Shown one piece after another: positions 45,296 through 55,799 of a stretch of 64,000 nt of DNA. Location: contig CM039462.1 of NCBI GenBank assembly GCA_022414725.1, positions 54,066,973-54,130,972 on the forward strand, in the 5' to 3' direction. Numbering within the stretch: the first letter of the stretch is position 1; each line of letters begins with the position of its first letter. This stretch comes from Microglena sp. YARC (lineage: Eukaryota; Chlorophyta; Chlorophyceae; Chlamydomonadales; Chlamydomonadaceae). Under the pieces are notes generated by a model. The model was given only the letters and a program-made list of their open reading frames with translations, made no database searches and was not told the origin of the DNA. The translations under genes and the position numbers were made by a program.

Positions 45296-45777
45296 CTTTT
45301 CATCGCAGTGATCACACCCCATGGCAGGGAGCTTGTCTGCCGTGGTCAATAGGGGTAGTGGTGCACGTTCGTTCTGTTGAGGGTCGGTATCTCTTGCTGG
45401 CCCAAAGTGCGCCTACTCTTATGTAGGAGTGGCAACACCATTCGAACTGAATCCTCTGTGCCGCTAGTTGGTATTGGGAGACCCACCTCCTAGGTAAATT
45501 TCTTTAATACCTTCAGAAAAACGGCCATCCTCTGCTCCATCTAGCTAGTCCGCTCCTCAAGTGTAATCAAGTTTTGAGACAACATATTCACATCTCGTCT
45601 CCTACTACTCCTTCCCATTAGCTTCCTATTTGGGGGGCAGGGGGAAACCAGAAGTTGAACTTGCCCACTGAACTTGAACTTGCCCATTGTCTTGAGCAGC
45701 ATCGAGGACTTAGAACCGTAATCGTCCGCTTAGGGTTGAGGCCTTCTCAATGTACTTCACGTCTCATATACCGTATA

Positions 45778-46664
45778 TTAGTAAAGAAAAAAAAGATAAC
45801 GCCTGGAGGGGCGTGGTGTTAAGGGGACCTGCAGCTGGGGAAAGTCACCATGGCAGACATAGTAAGAGTCACCCTCCGGGCGGGTGGGATTCATGCGACG
45901 TGTGGCAAGAATGCTGGTACAAGAGGCGATAGATTCTCTGTGTAGCTTAGAGATGAGTTTGTCTATGTGTTCGCGACTGATCCCTAAGGTGGAGAGATTG
46001 GTAATAGTTGTGATTGGTATGGTACCAGTGGTACCTATGGTGAAGACTAGGTAGTGGACAAGGAATCCTTGTTGTTGAAGGATACGTTGGAGCTCCTTAT
46101 GCTGAATGCTCTTTTCCTGGAATTTGATGTGGTGGTTAGTGTCTGAGCAGTAGCCCATTTCAACAAGTAGGCTTTTCTTGGTTTGAATTCGTCGTCAATG
46201 AGGTGGAGATCAGGCCTGTATTTATCCCATATGGCTTGGGGAAGATCAGGGGGGTTGAGGGGGGTTGGGGGTCTCGTGGGAATGTCGGAGGTCGCTTCAC
46301 AAGTGCCTGCATCCATGTACATGGGGAGAGCCCCCAGAGCTCCTTTGGCTACTGCCTTTTGGATGAGTTGGACCGCCTTATTATGTCTGTTAATATACAT
46401 TCCTTTGAAGACAGGGTGGCTGCAGCCAGCAAGAATATGGCCAGCTCCGTCCTGTGCTTTGCGACAAAGAGGGCAGTTATCATTAGAGGGGGGGCTAGTG
46501 CTGGTACCATAGGGGCGTTTGTATCTGTACGCCAGTTTCCTAGTCCATAAGCTTCCCCACCTAGCCTTGTGGATTTGTATTTTTTGCCACCATTTGATTT
46601 CGGTGGATTGCCAGTAACGGTTACTAGCCTGAGGGAGGAGGAAGGGGTTGGCTTGCTCCCACAT
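45778..46664 (-). CDS. LINE ORF, C-terminal zinc finger and restriction-like endonuclease
   Basis: Two overlapping frames (46047-46664 and 45778-46158) form one domain split by an apparent 1-base loss near 46160. The first has a CCHC finger, CPLCRKAQDGAGHILAGC (C-x2-C-x8-H-x4-C), and then KYRPDLHLIDDEFKPRKAYL. The second continues EMGYCSDTNHHIKFQEKSIQ, then HYLVFTIGTTGTIP. CCHC followed by RPD, then E, then a lysine-rich helix, is the layout of the PD-(D/E)xK restriction-like endonuclease of early-branching LINEs. Because APE is also present upstream, this is a dual-endonuclease element. Confidence 0.7.
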
Positions 46665-46805
46665 GGAGGAGTATATGCCCGTGGTGTTGGCATGCCCAGT
46701 GTGCAGGGGGAAGGGGAGGTTAGCCTTGATACCCTTGGTGAGATTGTTGGCCGGGTGCCGGGGGGGCTGGTCCCCATTAATAGATTTGGGGGGCTGGACA
46801 GACGG

Positions 46806-48356
46806 CTAATGCATGTTGAGGTGCGCATGTTCCCCTGTTCTCACTGGTCCAATTACATTGTATCCTGCCGTCGCTTCTTTCGCGAGCGCATCTGCCTCGT
46901 CATTCCCTACGATTCCTGAGTGAGATTGGACCTTAAGCAGGCGTGTGGTAGCAGCAGCGTTGTGTCTGTTGATAATGTGGATGGCGATGTCTTGCAGGAG
47001 GTCGCGGTGTTTGTTTTCCCGGGTCCTGCTGGGATGGTAAATGTGCAGGTTAATAAGCTGCAAGGAGCATAAGCTGTCGGAGTAGATGGTGAGTTCTTCA
47101 TCTATTTCGGAGTGTATGAGTGCTTGTTGGATTGCCACGAGTTCGGCGCGATTAATGTCGGCAGTGATGCCCTGTCCGCCAGGGTCTATGCGGAGGCAAC
47201 GTGCAGCGGCCCTGGGGGAGTATACGCCTGCCCCTAGGCGTAGGACGCCGTCTTTGTCTATGATGGCACTTCCATCTGTGTATAGAGCGAGGCCTGGTGC
47301 TTGTAGGATAGCATGTGTGCACGGGAGCACGGGGGGTGTTATGGGTGTGGGGTCTATCTGCATGGGGGTGGGTTGTTGTGCCCAGGTCTTAAGGAGGGAG
47401 CTAAGTGCCTTGGGTAGGTGGGTGGTAGGAAGGCCCAGTTGAGAAGGGGGGGTACCTGGTCGGGGGATGGAAGTGGCCCCCATGTCCCTCATGGTTTGGG
47501 CCCACGTGGTGGGTGGGTTGTGGAGGTACTTGGCATGGCCAGCTGGGTTTGAGATGGCAATGAGTTTGTAGGTTCCTCTGTGTCTCCTGGCAGGGGTGAG
47601 TTTGCCCCCCGTCCAGATTAGGGAGGGGGTGAGGGGGTTGGCCTTGGGAGGCAGGGTGGCTAGTTCCATAGCCCATGGGTGATTTAGGAGGGCGTTATGG
47701 GCATATGTGGGTTTGTGTGGGACCGAGAGGATGGTGCACGCGGGAATATCAAGGGTGTGAGCATGTATGGCACTGCCTAGTGCCCATCGAACAGCCTTGT
47801 GGGCCTCTTCAGGGTTCTGGCTGGCGAGGTGTGTGTTTCCCCCGTACCAAGATTGGGTGTAGCAGTGGGGTCCTAAGCCAAACAGTTGGCCAATGGAGGT
47901 GGGGGTGTTGCCCATGGGGAGGTGGGGACTCATTAGGAGGGGTGACGTGTCAAGGTCCGTTGTCATCCCCAGGGTGGACATAGTTATGTGTATGGCAGGG
48001 GGGACATTGGAGATGGTAGTGTCTTTGTGCTGTGATAGGAGGGTGGCTACGTCTCCAGCGAAGGTTCCTGTGCTGTGGAGGGTCCAGAGGTGGGGAGAGT
48101 GTGCCTTGGTGGTATGGTATTTGTGGTGGAGGAGGTGGAGTTGGGAGAGGGGTATATGACCGACACATTGGCCTGTTGGTGAGTAGATGTAGGTGGTGTC
48201 TCCGTTGTTGAGTTGGGGGGGGAGGTGGTGGTACCTGTCATTCAGGGTACCAGCCTGTATGTGGTATTTGCCGGGGGTGGATATCCCAGTCTGGGTGGTG
48301 GTCTGCCGTGTTAATGATGAGGTTTTGCCTGAGTTCGCTGTACCATTTGGCATCAA
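46806..48356 (-). CDS. LINE ORF segment with RNase H domain
   Basis: A 516-codon frame. Residues from about 355 form an RNase H: ALYTDGSAIIDKDG with the first D, INRAELVAIQQAL with the E, TIYSDSLCSLQLI with the second D, and VQSHSGIVGNDEADALAKEA with the last H and D. The four acidic catalytic residues are all present. The first 350 residues are the linker between RT and RNase H and show no motif I recognise. Both ends are frame breaks, and the nested element lies upstream. Confidence 0.85.
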   Translation of the reverse strand: MMPNGTANSGKTSSLTRQTTTQTGISTPGKYHIQAGTLNDRYHHLPPQLNNGDTTYIYSPTGQCVGHIPLSQLHLLHHKYHTTKAHSPHLWTLHSTGTFAGDVATLLSQHKDTTISNVPPAIHITMSTLGMTTDLDTSPLLMSPHLPMGNTPTSIGQLFGLGPHCYTQSWYGGNTHLASQNPEEAHKAVRWALGSAIHAHTLDIPACTILSVPHKPTYAHNALLNHPWAMELATLPPKANPLTPSLIWTGGKLTPARRHRGTYKLIAISNPAGHAKYLHNPPTTWAQTMRDMGATSIPRPGTPPSQLGLPTTHLPKALSSLLKTWAQQPTPMQIDPTPITPPVLPCTHAILQAPGLALYTDGSAIIDKDGVLRLGAGVYSPRAAARCLRIDPGGQGITADINRAELVAIQQALIHSEIDEELTIYSDSLCSLQLINLHIYHPSRTRENKHRDLLQDIAIHIINRHNAAATTRLLKVQSHSGIVGNDEADALAKEATAGYNVIGPVRTGEHAHLNMH

Positions 48357-49191
48357 ACTCTCCTCCCTCCGCCCACTGTCCTTGTTGTTGGAGGTTAGTC
48401 AGGTGGAGGTCTTGTCTAGGTGGAATGGAGGGGGGGGGGGGCTTTGGGGGTAGTTTCAGTGTTGTAGGCATGGAGGAGTTCCAGAAATCTGGTGGGACCA
48501 ACCAGCAGGGTGATTTGTTCCTCTGTGAGATGGACGGGGGACCAAGTGACCACAATGGAGGTGGCATAGGAGTAGGTGTGGGAATGCACGGGGAGGCCTG
48601 CAGTTATGTAACAAGGGAGATGGTGGTAGAGAATGGTGCATGGGGCTTTCTGGACCCTCCAATATCAGTGATGGGGGGTTTCTCGAGGTTCGTTAGCCTT
48701 CCTCTTTTGGGCTCTGAAGCCCAGGAGGTGGGTCAGGCTGTGTTGGTTGCCATATAGGAGGTGGAGGAGCTTGGCTGGGGTTGGGGGAGCAAGAAGGTCT
48801 GGGGTAGAGACAGCATGCACCAGGTCGTCGGGGGAGCTGTTCTTACGGATGGTGTGGTGTTTGTAGTAGGAGGCGTCAGTACATTTGTGGGTGTCATTTT
48901 TGATGAAATGCATTCTGGCAGTCCAAGCAATCTTGGGGTCAGTGCTCCAGGCTTGAGCTTACTTGGTGGGGTGAAGAAAGGACTCTCTGGCCCTCCACAT
49001 GTGTGCATTGGAGGCAGGGATCTCCTCGATATTGTGCGTGGGGGGCTGTGTTGTGGTTGGGGTAAGGATGCCGGCATTGGGGGTCAAGGGTCGGGGCAGT
49101 ACGGGGGCGGTGTCCCAGTTGTTAAGGTGGTGGCTGATAGTATATGTGGAGAACTTGGTAATGTGCCGTTGGGGGATGCGTAGGTGGATGG

Positions 49192-49558
49192 TGTCAGCGT
49201 ATACTACTGGGACACGAGTGCCTGATTGGCATCTGATTCAGATGCCAATCAGGCACTCGTGTCCTAGTAGTATACGCTGACAATAATGCCTGACCCGGGA
49301 GGGAAACGGGGGTTCGATCCTCCCCAGAAGGTCGCGGTACACAGGCGGGGTGCGGGTCTGATCAGTACTAAGTTGCCCCCAATCGTAAGACTAAAGCCGA
49401 GAGCGTGCTTGGCTGTGGACTAGTGGAACCTCTGGGTAATCTGTCTCCCTCCCGGGACATGCATTATTGTCAGCGTATACTACTAAGACACGAGTGCCTG
49501 ATTGGCATCTGAATCAGATGCCAATCAGGCACTCGTGTCCTAGTAGTATACGCTGACA
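49192..49558. mobile_element. Nested element with two 89-nt palindromic ends, TSD GATGG
   Basis: Each end is a near-perfect 89-nt palindrome (49193-49281 and 49469-49557) starting GTCAGCGTATACTACT. The arms are 44 nt around one central base. The two palindromes are therefore both direct and inverted repeats of each other. Inside them lies a further inverted pair (AATAATGCCTGACCCGGGAG at 49282 against its complement ending at 49468), then about 140 bp with GGGGGTTCGATCC, a tRNA T-arm-like block. The outermost bases give TGTCAG..CTGACA, flanked by GATGG at 49187-49191 and 49559-49563. It interrupts the LINE. Confidence 0.88.
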
Positions 49559-50551
49559 GATGGGGAGGGTCCTTAATGCCAAGGGCAGGGGGCTGTGGCA
49601 GGAGTAGGGTTGAGGTAGGCTTCCAGGTGGGGGTGGAGAGCACAGGTGTAGGCTGAGTCTGTTGAGGGCAACTTTATGCCTAGTGGAGACTCTTGTGCCA
49701 TAGGTGTGCGAGAGGGTATTGGATGGGATGATTGTGGTCCCATCAGGGCTCACAATGTCAGCTAGGGAAGTAATGCCCAAGGGGATGAGGGTTTTGAGAA
49801 GATTGGGGGGAATGGTGTGTTGGGGTATGTCCGGGAGGGAGTCTTGAAGGGGGTTGAGTAGGGTTTCATCCTCCATATGGATATGGATGGAGGCTCTTTT
49901 GAGGATGTGCATTTGCCTGGCCAGGATAAAGTATTGAAGTGTGTGGCTGGGCAAGGTAAGAGGATCCATACCCTGGGGCATAGCAGCTTCTTTGTGGAGG
50001 AGGACTGTAGTGAGCCTGCCTAGTTTCCCTGTATCGTTGAGGGACCTAGTGAGGTGGGCTGCTGTAATTTGAGCATAGTCCACTATTAGGGAGGGGATGC
50101 CCAATCCTGCCTGTCCCAAGGGGAGGCAGACACTAGCAGTTGGGAAGGAGGGGTGTAGGTCACAGCATTTTTTAGCCAGCGTCCAAATGGCCTTGTCTAA
50201 GATGCCTATATCCGAGTAGCTGTAGTGTGCTACAGTCATAGGGTAGGTGATGGCAGGTTTAATACACGTGGTGATGAGTCTGAGACATTGGAGAGGGGTG
50301 GCGCCTTTCAGTTTGGCAGTGGTGAGGATTTGGTGTCCTTTACTATGTATGAGGGCCAGGGCTTGTTTCATGAGGGGTCTCACATTTAGGGTGAGGCTAA
50401 CCGGCACCCCTAGATACTTGTATGGTTCATTGGGGGGAAGGTATGTAGCCCATGTGTCGTTAATGAGGATGGTGTTGTGGAGAAGTTTGGTTAGGGCCTT
50501 GTGGTTGGTGGGATCCTTGAGGTGGGAGCCATGCAATATGCCAGTGATCAT
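49559..50551 (-). CDS. LINE ORF segment: RT thumb and connection
   Basis: The frame from 50551 continues the reverse transcriptase after the catalytic YADD. It has YKYLGVPVSLTLNVRPLMKQ (the YLG-V motif of the RT primer grip), then LRLITTCIKPAITYP and LGIPSLIVDYAQITAAHL, the usual RT C-terminal helices. The open frame runs a few codons into the nested element. It is separated from the RT core by a frameshift near 50560-50600. Confidence 0.82.
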
Positions 50552-50601
50552 GCATTAACCCAGTTAAGAGGAATCCCATACCAAGAACTGAATTGTTGCA
50601 C

Positions 50602-51159
50602 TTAAAGGCATTGTACCTTGAGGTTGTCTGCTGTGTTAGTGACCACACTGGTGTCATCAGCATATCCTAGACTACCTGTTTTATCTTGGTCAGTATTGGA
50701 TGTTGAGGTTATGCCTTGCTTGTATCCTCTGCCCCCGGCTTGTAGCCATCTGAGGGGAGGTTCGATGAAGATGATGAAGAGTAGGGGGGAGAGGGTGTCA
50801 CCTTGGATGGTGCCTCGTGTGATTTGAATGGTTTTGCCTTGGGTGTTGTTGAGGTACATGTGGGTGGTAGCCCCGTTGTAAATTCCTTTCACAGTTTCAA
50901 TGACATCTACCAGGATTCCAAGGTCATACATAGTTTGGAGCAGCTTGTCATGGTCCACCATATTAAAGGCAGATGAGAAGTCAAAGTAGGCAGCAAACAG
51001 GTCTCTTTTTGAGTGGGCCGCATCCTCGATGTCATGTAGGAGGTGGGTGAGCTGCCTATGGGTGCTTTTGTTCTGTCTGAATCCCTCTTGGGAGTCACTA
51101 AGGACTTGGTATTGGTCCAAGTATTTGGACATCACTGTTGTAACCATGTTAGTCCACAA
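50602..51159 (-). CDS. LINE ORF segment: reverse transcriptase core
   Basis: Catalytic part of the RT. It has DSQEGFRQNKSTHRQLTHLL, AAYFDFSSAFNMVDHDKLL with the first catalytic Asp, RGTIQGDTLSPLLFIIFIEP and LGYADDTSVVTN with the YADD pair of catalytic Asps. It reverse-transcribes element RNA at the nicked target. It overlaps the upstream frame by a frameshift at about 51140. Confidence 0.93.
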   Translation of the reverse strand: MWTNMVTTVMSKYLDQYQVLSDSQEGFRQNKSTHRQLTHLLHDIEDAAHSKRDLFAAYFDFSSAFNMVDHDKLLQTMYDLGILVDVIETVKGIYNGATTHMYLNNTQGKTIQITRGTIQGDTLSPLLFIIFIEPPLRWLQAGGRGYKQGITSTSNTDQDKTGSLGYADDTSVVTNTADNLKVQCL

Positions 51160-51836
51160 TTACCCATCGTGTTGTTTTGGCCAATAGGTCTGTAGTGGTT
51201 GGCTTGGGTGGGGTCTCCTTTCTTGTAAAGCATTATGGTGTTGGAGGTCTTCCAGCAAATGGGGGTGTAGCCAGTGATCCACATAAGCCCAAACATTTTA
51301 TGTATGGTGTGGTGCCAAGACCAGGGGAGGCAGGTTAGGAGTTCATTGGGGATTCCGTCTGGGCCAGCCTGTTTGCTTTTTGCTACGTGTTGGATGTATG
51401 TTTGGTAAGTAGAGAACTCCATGAGGTAGGGTAGGATGGGGTTGGAGTGTTGGTGGGGTTGGGCCTTGGTTTCTAGGGAGAATGTGTCTAGCAGAGAGGC
51501 CCATGGAGGGGGGGCGGTCTGTCTGTCTTGGGGTAGGTATTTGCCGGTGCACGTGTGGTGAGGGGGGGCCATCATGTGTCCCATGTGCTCCCCCAAGATG
51601 TCCAGGAGGTCATTAGTGGACGTCTTGTGTTGGCCTGTGGTGGGGTCTTGGAGGGTATGGGGTGACGTCGGGCTCTCAGAGGTTTTGAAGATGTTTCTGT
51701 GGGCTTGTTTAGGTTTGTTGGATAGTTGGGTCATGAAGGCTGCTTTGCCAGTGGCGGTAGCTGCTTGTCTGCTGTTCGTGAGAATTCTCCGGAGGGCAGG
51801 GAGGGCCTCATCGAGGGATATATTGATTGCAGCCAA
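51132..51836 (-). CDS. LINE ORF segment: RT N-terminal part
   Basis: Includes SKQAGPDGIPNELLTCLPWS, the conserved GPDGI-x-x-E of LINE reverse transcriptases, then WKTSNTIMLYKKGDPTQANH and YRPIGQNN, after which the frame shifts into the RT core. The first 130 residues link APE to RT. Confidence 0.88.
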   Translation of the reverse strand: MAAINISLDEALPALRRILTNSRQAATATGKAAFMTQLSNKPKQAHRNIFKTSESPTSPHTLQDPTTGQHKTSTNDLLDILGEHMGHMMAPPHHTCTGKYLPQDRQTAPPPWASLLDTFSLETKAQPHQHSNPILPYLMEFSTYQTYIQHVAKSKQAGPDGIPNELLTCLPWSWHHTIHKMFGLMWITGYTPICWKTSNTIMLYKKGDPTQANHYRPIGQNNTMGNCGLTWLQQ

Positions 51837-51901
51837 GAGGGAGGCATGGTCTGAGGCAAACTGGATATGGGTGAGGGTGTTAGGATGGTTATGGCATGTT
51901 T

Positions 51902-53728
51902 CTAGGAGAGTAGAATGGGCGGTGTGATAGGAAGTGGCATGGGTAGATCTATATGAGGGAAAGAGGGTTGCATTCCAATCCCCTCCACAGAGTGTGGTGT
52001 GATTGGGATTTTTGGTGTGAGTCCCGATGTATGTATAGGCGGCTTGCCGTTGCTGGGTTGGTCATGAGGCATGTAGACGCCTATGATGTGTGTAGGAGTT
52101 GGGGTGGTTGAGCCGAAGGTGATGTGCACCAGGCAACCAGCCAGGTCTGCATTGACTTCATGGTGGACGGGGGGGCCTAATTGCTTGTGGGTGAGGATTA
52201 TGACCCCTCCTTTACCATGGTTGTAGTCCGGGGTTTTGGCCACACTACTGTGGTGAAGGGAATATTGGGGGAGTTCCTTCTTGATGAATTGGATGAAGGA
52301 GAGGCAGGAGAGCAGTTTGGTTTCTGTAAGAATAGCCACATCTGGTTTGTGGTCTAGGATGTGATTGAGAATTAGCTCCCAGGAGCTCCTCAGCCCTCTG
52401 CAGTTGAGGAGTAGAAAATGTATGTTATCCATGTAGTAGTCTTGGGGTGACTGGGCATGGTGGGTGGGTTGTTGGGCAGGTCCATTATTCTTAGGGGTGA
52501 AAGGAATGGTTGGTTTAAAGCATGTTTGTTTGAGCTTCTTAGCCTGTTGGGGGAGGGGGGCTCCCTTGGAAATGGTGGTGGTAGAGGCGAGGGGGGAAAA
52601 GTTGTGGATTGGTGTTTGTTTGAGTTTAATGTTGGGGCCCAGGTTTTGCGAGTGTTTCAGATGCTTGTTGGTATGCCTGATATTTTTTGGGGTGGGGGGG
52701 TGCTCTGTGTTACCACGTTTTTTCAGGTTGGTGACAGTTGAAGGGGCGTGGCAAGTGATGGTGCAGAGATTGGGTTGTCCGGGTAGGAGTGTAGTGACCC
52801 CGGGGTGGTAGGTGGTGGCTGCAAGTGGGAGGGTTGGCTCTTGGGCAGCATCTCCTGTATCGCAGTCCATTTGCGTGTTGGGGGGGGATGTGCGTTTGGG
52901 CGGGCTGGCGTCCTTCATCATGGTATCTTCCATGTTGGTTTGTGGAGGCATGGGTTTTGTAGGAGTTGTAGTAGGGGTTGTATCTGTAGTATCCATCGTC
53001 GCAACGTCAAGATGGTATTGGGGGTCCAAAAACCTCATGTCGGCGCTCTCTTTTTTATGGATGAAGATGTTCCCATATAGGGCCTGCCAGGCTCCCGGTG
53101 TGGAGTCCAAGGGGATTGGCGAGAGGTTTTCTGAGTCTATCCAATACCAGATGTTATGGTGTTTTTTTAGACAACCAGCATGTCCATAGGCGATTGGGAG
53201 GGGGGTGGTCAAGTGCAACACACATGTACTGTGTCCTTGCAGACGTTGAAGGATTTGGTCTTTGCTACTGCCGGGTAGGATCCCAAGGTTGTAGGGTTCA
53301 TCAGGGATAAGGTCGTGCGGGTTTGGGTGTTCCGGATTATAATCAGGCTGTACGATTTGGTGGAGTATTCCCATCTGGGGGCATTCGGTATGCATGTAGG
53401 CCTGCATCAGCATATTAGTAAAATTCCCCCTGCGAGGGATGAAGTGGTTCGGCCAAACACCCAGGTCATTACGGGTTGCCTTGAGTATCCGGTGATGTCT
53501 CTCCCCAAATTTGAATATTTTTTCTGTGTCGTCATATGGTCCACCGAGATAGGCATTGATGGCGTGCACTTGGCAGTGGCATCGAATTTGTTTCTCAATG
53601 TATGGTAGGATAGCACTCAGGGCCGGGGGTGGGTCTAAGGCACCATCTCCCATGTTGCAGTCCATTCGTGTGTTTGGGGGGGAGGTGTGTTGGGGTGAGC
53701 TGGCGTCCTCTATATTTGTATATTGCAA
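51902..53728 (-). CDS. LINE ORF segment: cysteine-peptidase-like and APE endonuclease domains
   Basis: A 608-codon frame. Residues about 40-235 look like a papain-fold deubiquitinase-type peptidase: RCHCQVHAINAYLGG has the candidate nucleophile C52, and YGHAGCLKKHHNIWYWIDSE has H183 and D198 at the spacing of Josephin or Ulp1-type enzymes. OTU-like peptidases are known in Dualen elements. From about residue 440, FLLLNCRGLRSSWEL, DVAILTETKLLS (catalytic E) and GKGGVIIL form an APE endonuclease that is cut off by a frame break near 52000. The segment TSPPNTRMDC near the start recurs at about residue 290 (TSPPNTQMDC), an internal duplication. The first listed codon is TTG; the true start is unknown. 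Confidence 0.75.
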   Translation of the reverse strand: MQYTNIEDASSPQHTSPPNTRMDCNMGDGALDPPPALSAILPYIEKQIRCHCQVHAINAYLGGPYDDTEKIFKFGERHHRILKATRNDLGVWPNHFIPRRGNFTNMLMQAYMHTECPQMGILHQIVQPDYNPEHPNPHDLIPDEPYNLGILPGSSKDQILQRLQGHSTCVLHLTTPLPIAYGHAGCLKKHHNIWYWIDSENLSPIPLDSTPGAWQALYGNIFIHKKESADMRFLDPQYHLDVATMDTTDTTPTTTPTKPMPPQTNMEDTMMKDASPPKRTSPPNTQMDCDTGDAAQEPTLPLAATTYHPGVTTLLPGQPNLCTITCHAPSTVTNLKKRGNTEHPPTPKNIRHTNKHLKHSQNLGPNIKLKQTPIHNFSPLASTTTISKGAPLPQQAKKLKQTCFKPTIPFTPKNNGPAQQPTHHAQSPQDYYMDNIHFLLLNCRGLRSSWELILNHILDHKPDVAILTETKLLSCLSFIQFIKKELPQYSLHHSSVAKTPDYNHGKGGVIILTHKQLGPPVHHEVNADLAGCLVHITFGSTTPTPTHIIGVYMPHDQPSNGKPPIHTSGLTPKIPITPHSVEGIGMQPSFPHIDLPMPLPITPPILLS

Positions 53729-54084
53729 TACCCAAATTTGAAATTACGTAAAAACATATCCCGCAGAAGTGCACCACAGGGGTAAAAACTCAAATGCGTT
53801 TGTACCACACAAAAGATGAAATATGTAAAACAAATGCGGTGACCCAAAATGGCCCCAAAAGAGCATTTCAGGGTTTTTTACAAAAGTGAGCCAGTGAGGT
53901 TCAGCCAAAAATCCTTTGTTCTATTACTACTACTATAAAATTATACAGACAAGCATGTGAAGATCTGGTATCCAGCCAATCGTAAGGATCGGTATGTTGG
54001 AGGACCTACGATCAGGCACTAATGGATTATTCATTTTTTCAAGTTATAGCAGGAGCCTAGAATCCTACCAGTAAATAATAATAA

Positions 54085-54250
54085 TTATTGTATGTATGTA
54101 TGTATGTATGTATGTATGTTACATGTATGTATGTTACATGTTACAGTCCAGGGGTAGGCCAAATAGGCTAAAGGGACTTGCCCAACCGTACAGGAAGGGC
54201 TTAAAAAGAACAAGCACTGATGAACTGAGCCCCAAACTCTTGCTCCAAGA
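54085..54250. mobile_element. Dispersed repeat family 3 copy with (GTAT)n end
   Basis: GTATGTATGTATGTATGT, then TTACAGTCCAGGGGTAGGCC, AAATAGGCTAAAGGGACTTG and GATGAACTGAGCCCCAAAC. Other copies: 58530-58700, 61540-61745 (reverse), 31487-31640, and fragments at 29203-29340, 44873-44930 and 58145-58215. Apart from it, nothing is recognised between 53740 and 55490. Confidence 0.7.
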
Positions 54251-55494
54251 AGTTTGACTCCTTCTAAGGGAGTGTTTCCAGTGTGGTTTCCAGTCACCGT
54301 TGAAGTTCCGCTGAAGTCCATGCTGGCACGAAGTGTTTCCACTTTCCAGTGGGGTTCCGCTGACATTTTGCTGTGCCCCGCTGAAATTCATGCTGGCTTT
54401 TTTGACCGCTGAAGGCCGACGTGGACTTCAGCGGATCCTACGTGGGCTTCAGTGGAATGTAAAACTTCAGCGGGAGCCCTGACCCTCCCACTGAAGTCCA
54501 GTCCGGCGAGCACCAAGGATTCTCTCGATGAGGTTGGAGGGCTTTCAGATCATCGACAATTGGACGTCCGCGAGAAACCAGCCCCTGCCCCACTGGAAAC
54601 ACACCCTAACCGGATACCTGTATATGACTTTTTACTTTAGGGGATCCAAGATAACAAATATGAACTTTTGTTTAAAGAACTGCAGAACCGCGCTGCCTGT
54701 CTTATTCTGGTTACTACCCCAGGAAGTGGGTACCCGTACACAAAACAGCGCCCATTGAGGGTTCAGTACGAAAGGCAAAGAAAGTCTTACACAAGTGGGA
54801 AGTTTACGCTAAAAATAAAATAAATTTGTGGCAGTAAGTAGTTAAATTCAAGGCAGCCCCAATCAATTTTCCCCACTAGGAATTTGGACGAAACATTATT
54901 AATTGACCATGTCCGATTCCTGGGTGTGCACTTTGGGAAATGAAAATATGAATAATCGGTCTGCACGATTTTGGCACTATTATAGTTTTCTGAAAGAAAA
55001 ATGATATTGAACGTTCCAGAAAGTCCTCGAGGCTTTCATAATTACCTGAAAAAATTATCGAAGTCAATGGCCTAACGTGGCTGTGCCAAACTTTGCAATA
55101 GCAGTGGCCTGAAAGAGTATAATAAAATGATATTATGTGGTGTGGAGGGCGGTGAGGAGATACTGCTACCTCAAAGCCTTGAGCCATGTTAACAAGCCAG
55201 TTACTTTTGTCATATAGTAATTACATGACTGAGTTTCTGGATCAGGTCTCCAAGGCAATGGTATGACCTGGCTGTGTCAAACTTGACAAAAGTATGGCTG
55301 ATGCGAAACATTAATAATTGAGCATGCCAATGCTGCAGCCAACGTTTGGGTCAACCAGAAACATTCACAATCGGTCGTGGTTGTGGTTATGGGTGTGGTG
55401 ACGGAGTGGGGGTGGGGTAAGAAGGGGAGGATTAAGATAACTCTCATGCCAGCTGTGTGAAGTGCTAGTTGTGCGTGGCTGAAGTCCCCTTTTT

Positions 55495-55782
55495 TCACTT
55501 AAGTAACTCTGGTGGAACAAAACCATAACTCAATAAACTCAACAAGGCCTCGTCTGATGGAGTTGCATCCCCCCCTCCGGGATTAGCCAGCTCTGATGCC
55601 CTCTTCCCTTGACTAGGACCAAGGTTGTTGTAGCGGATGTACAGCTCATCACCCACTGCCATAGGAGCCCAAACAGAGGTAATTGGGTCTCCTGATGTTG
55701 CATAAGCCATAGAGCCGACGCAGTAAGCACGATCTTCCTCATCTCCTCCTATGTTTATAAGCTCAGGATGGTCAGCTCCAGC
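55495..55782 (-). CDS. SET-domain methyltransferase, exon 6 (last recognised)
   Basis: Acceptor TTATCAG, then AGADHPELINIGGDEEDRAY, SVWAPMAVGDELYIRYNNLG and LLSLLSYGFVPPELLK followed by TGA at 55495-55497. This is the end of a SET domain (G-DE-x-x-I-x-Y and YGF). It follows exon 5 (DMLNHK) in phase 0. Relatives usually continue with a C-terminal substrate-binding domain, absent here. A weak donor in CTTAA|GTGAAA could extend the protein, but no following exon was found. Confidence 0.85.
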   Translation of the reverse strand, partial: AGADHPELINIGGDEEDRAYCVGSMAYATSGDPITSVWAPMAVGDELYIRYNNLGPSQGKRASELANPGGGDATPSDEALLSLLSYGFVPPELLK

Positions 55783-55799
55783 CTGATAAGAGGGCAAAT

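Larger units (their letters stand above)
45786..53735 (-). mobile_element. Dualen/RandI-like LINE (non-LTR retrotransposon), frame-broken
   Basis: Read on the minus strand, the domains run: cysteine-peptidase-like, APE endonuclease, reverse transcriptase, RNase H, CCHC finger, restriction-like endonuclease, then a 3' tail ending GGCGTTATC plus a T-run (45781-45826). Having both APE and restriction-like endonucleases is known from Dualen/RandI elements of Chlamydomonas, and I base the family on that. Several frameshifts, and a 367-bp insertion at 49192-49558, make this copy inactive as it stands. No target-site duplication was found and the 5' end is uncertain. Confidence 0.88.

Noticed and set aside
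46183..48757. Plus-strand ORFs of 100-150 codons over the LINE
   Set aside because: Complement of the LINE RNase H and endonuclease coding frames.
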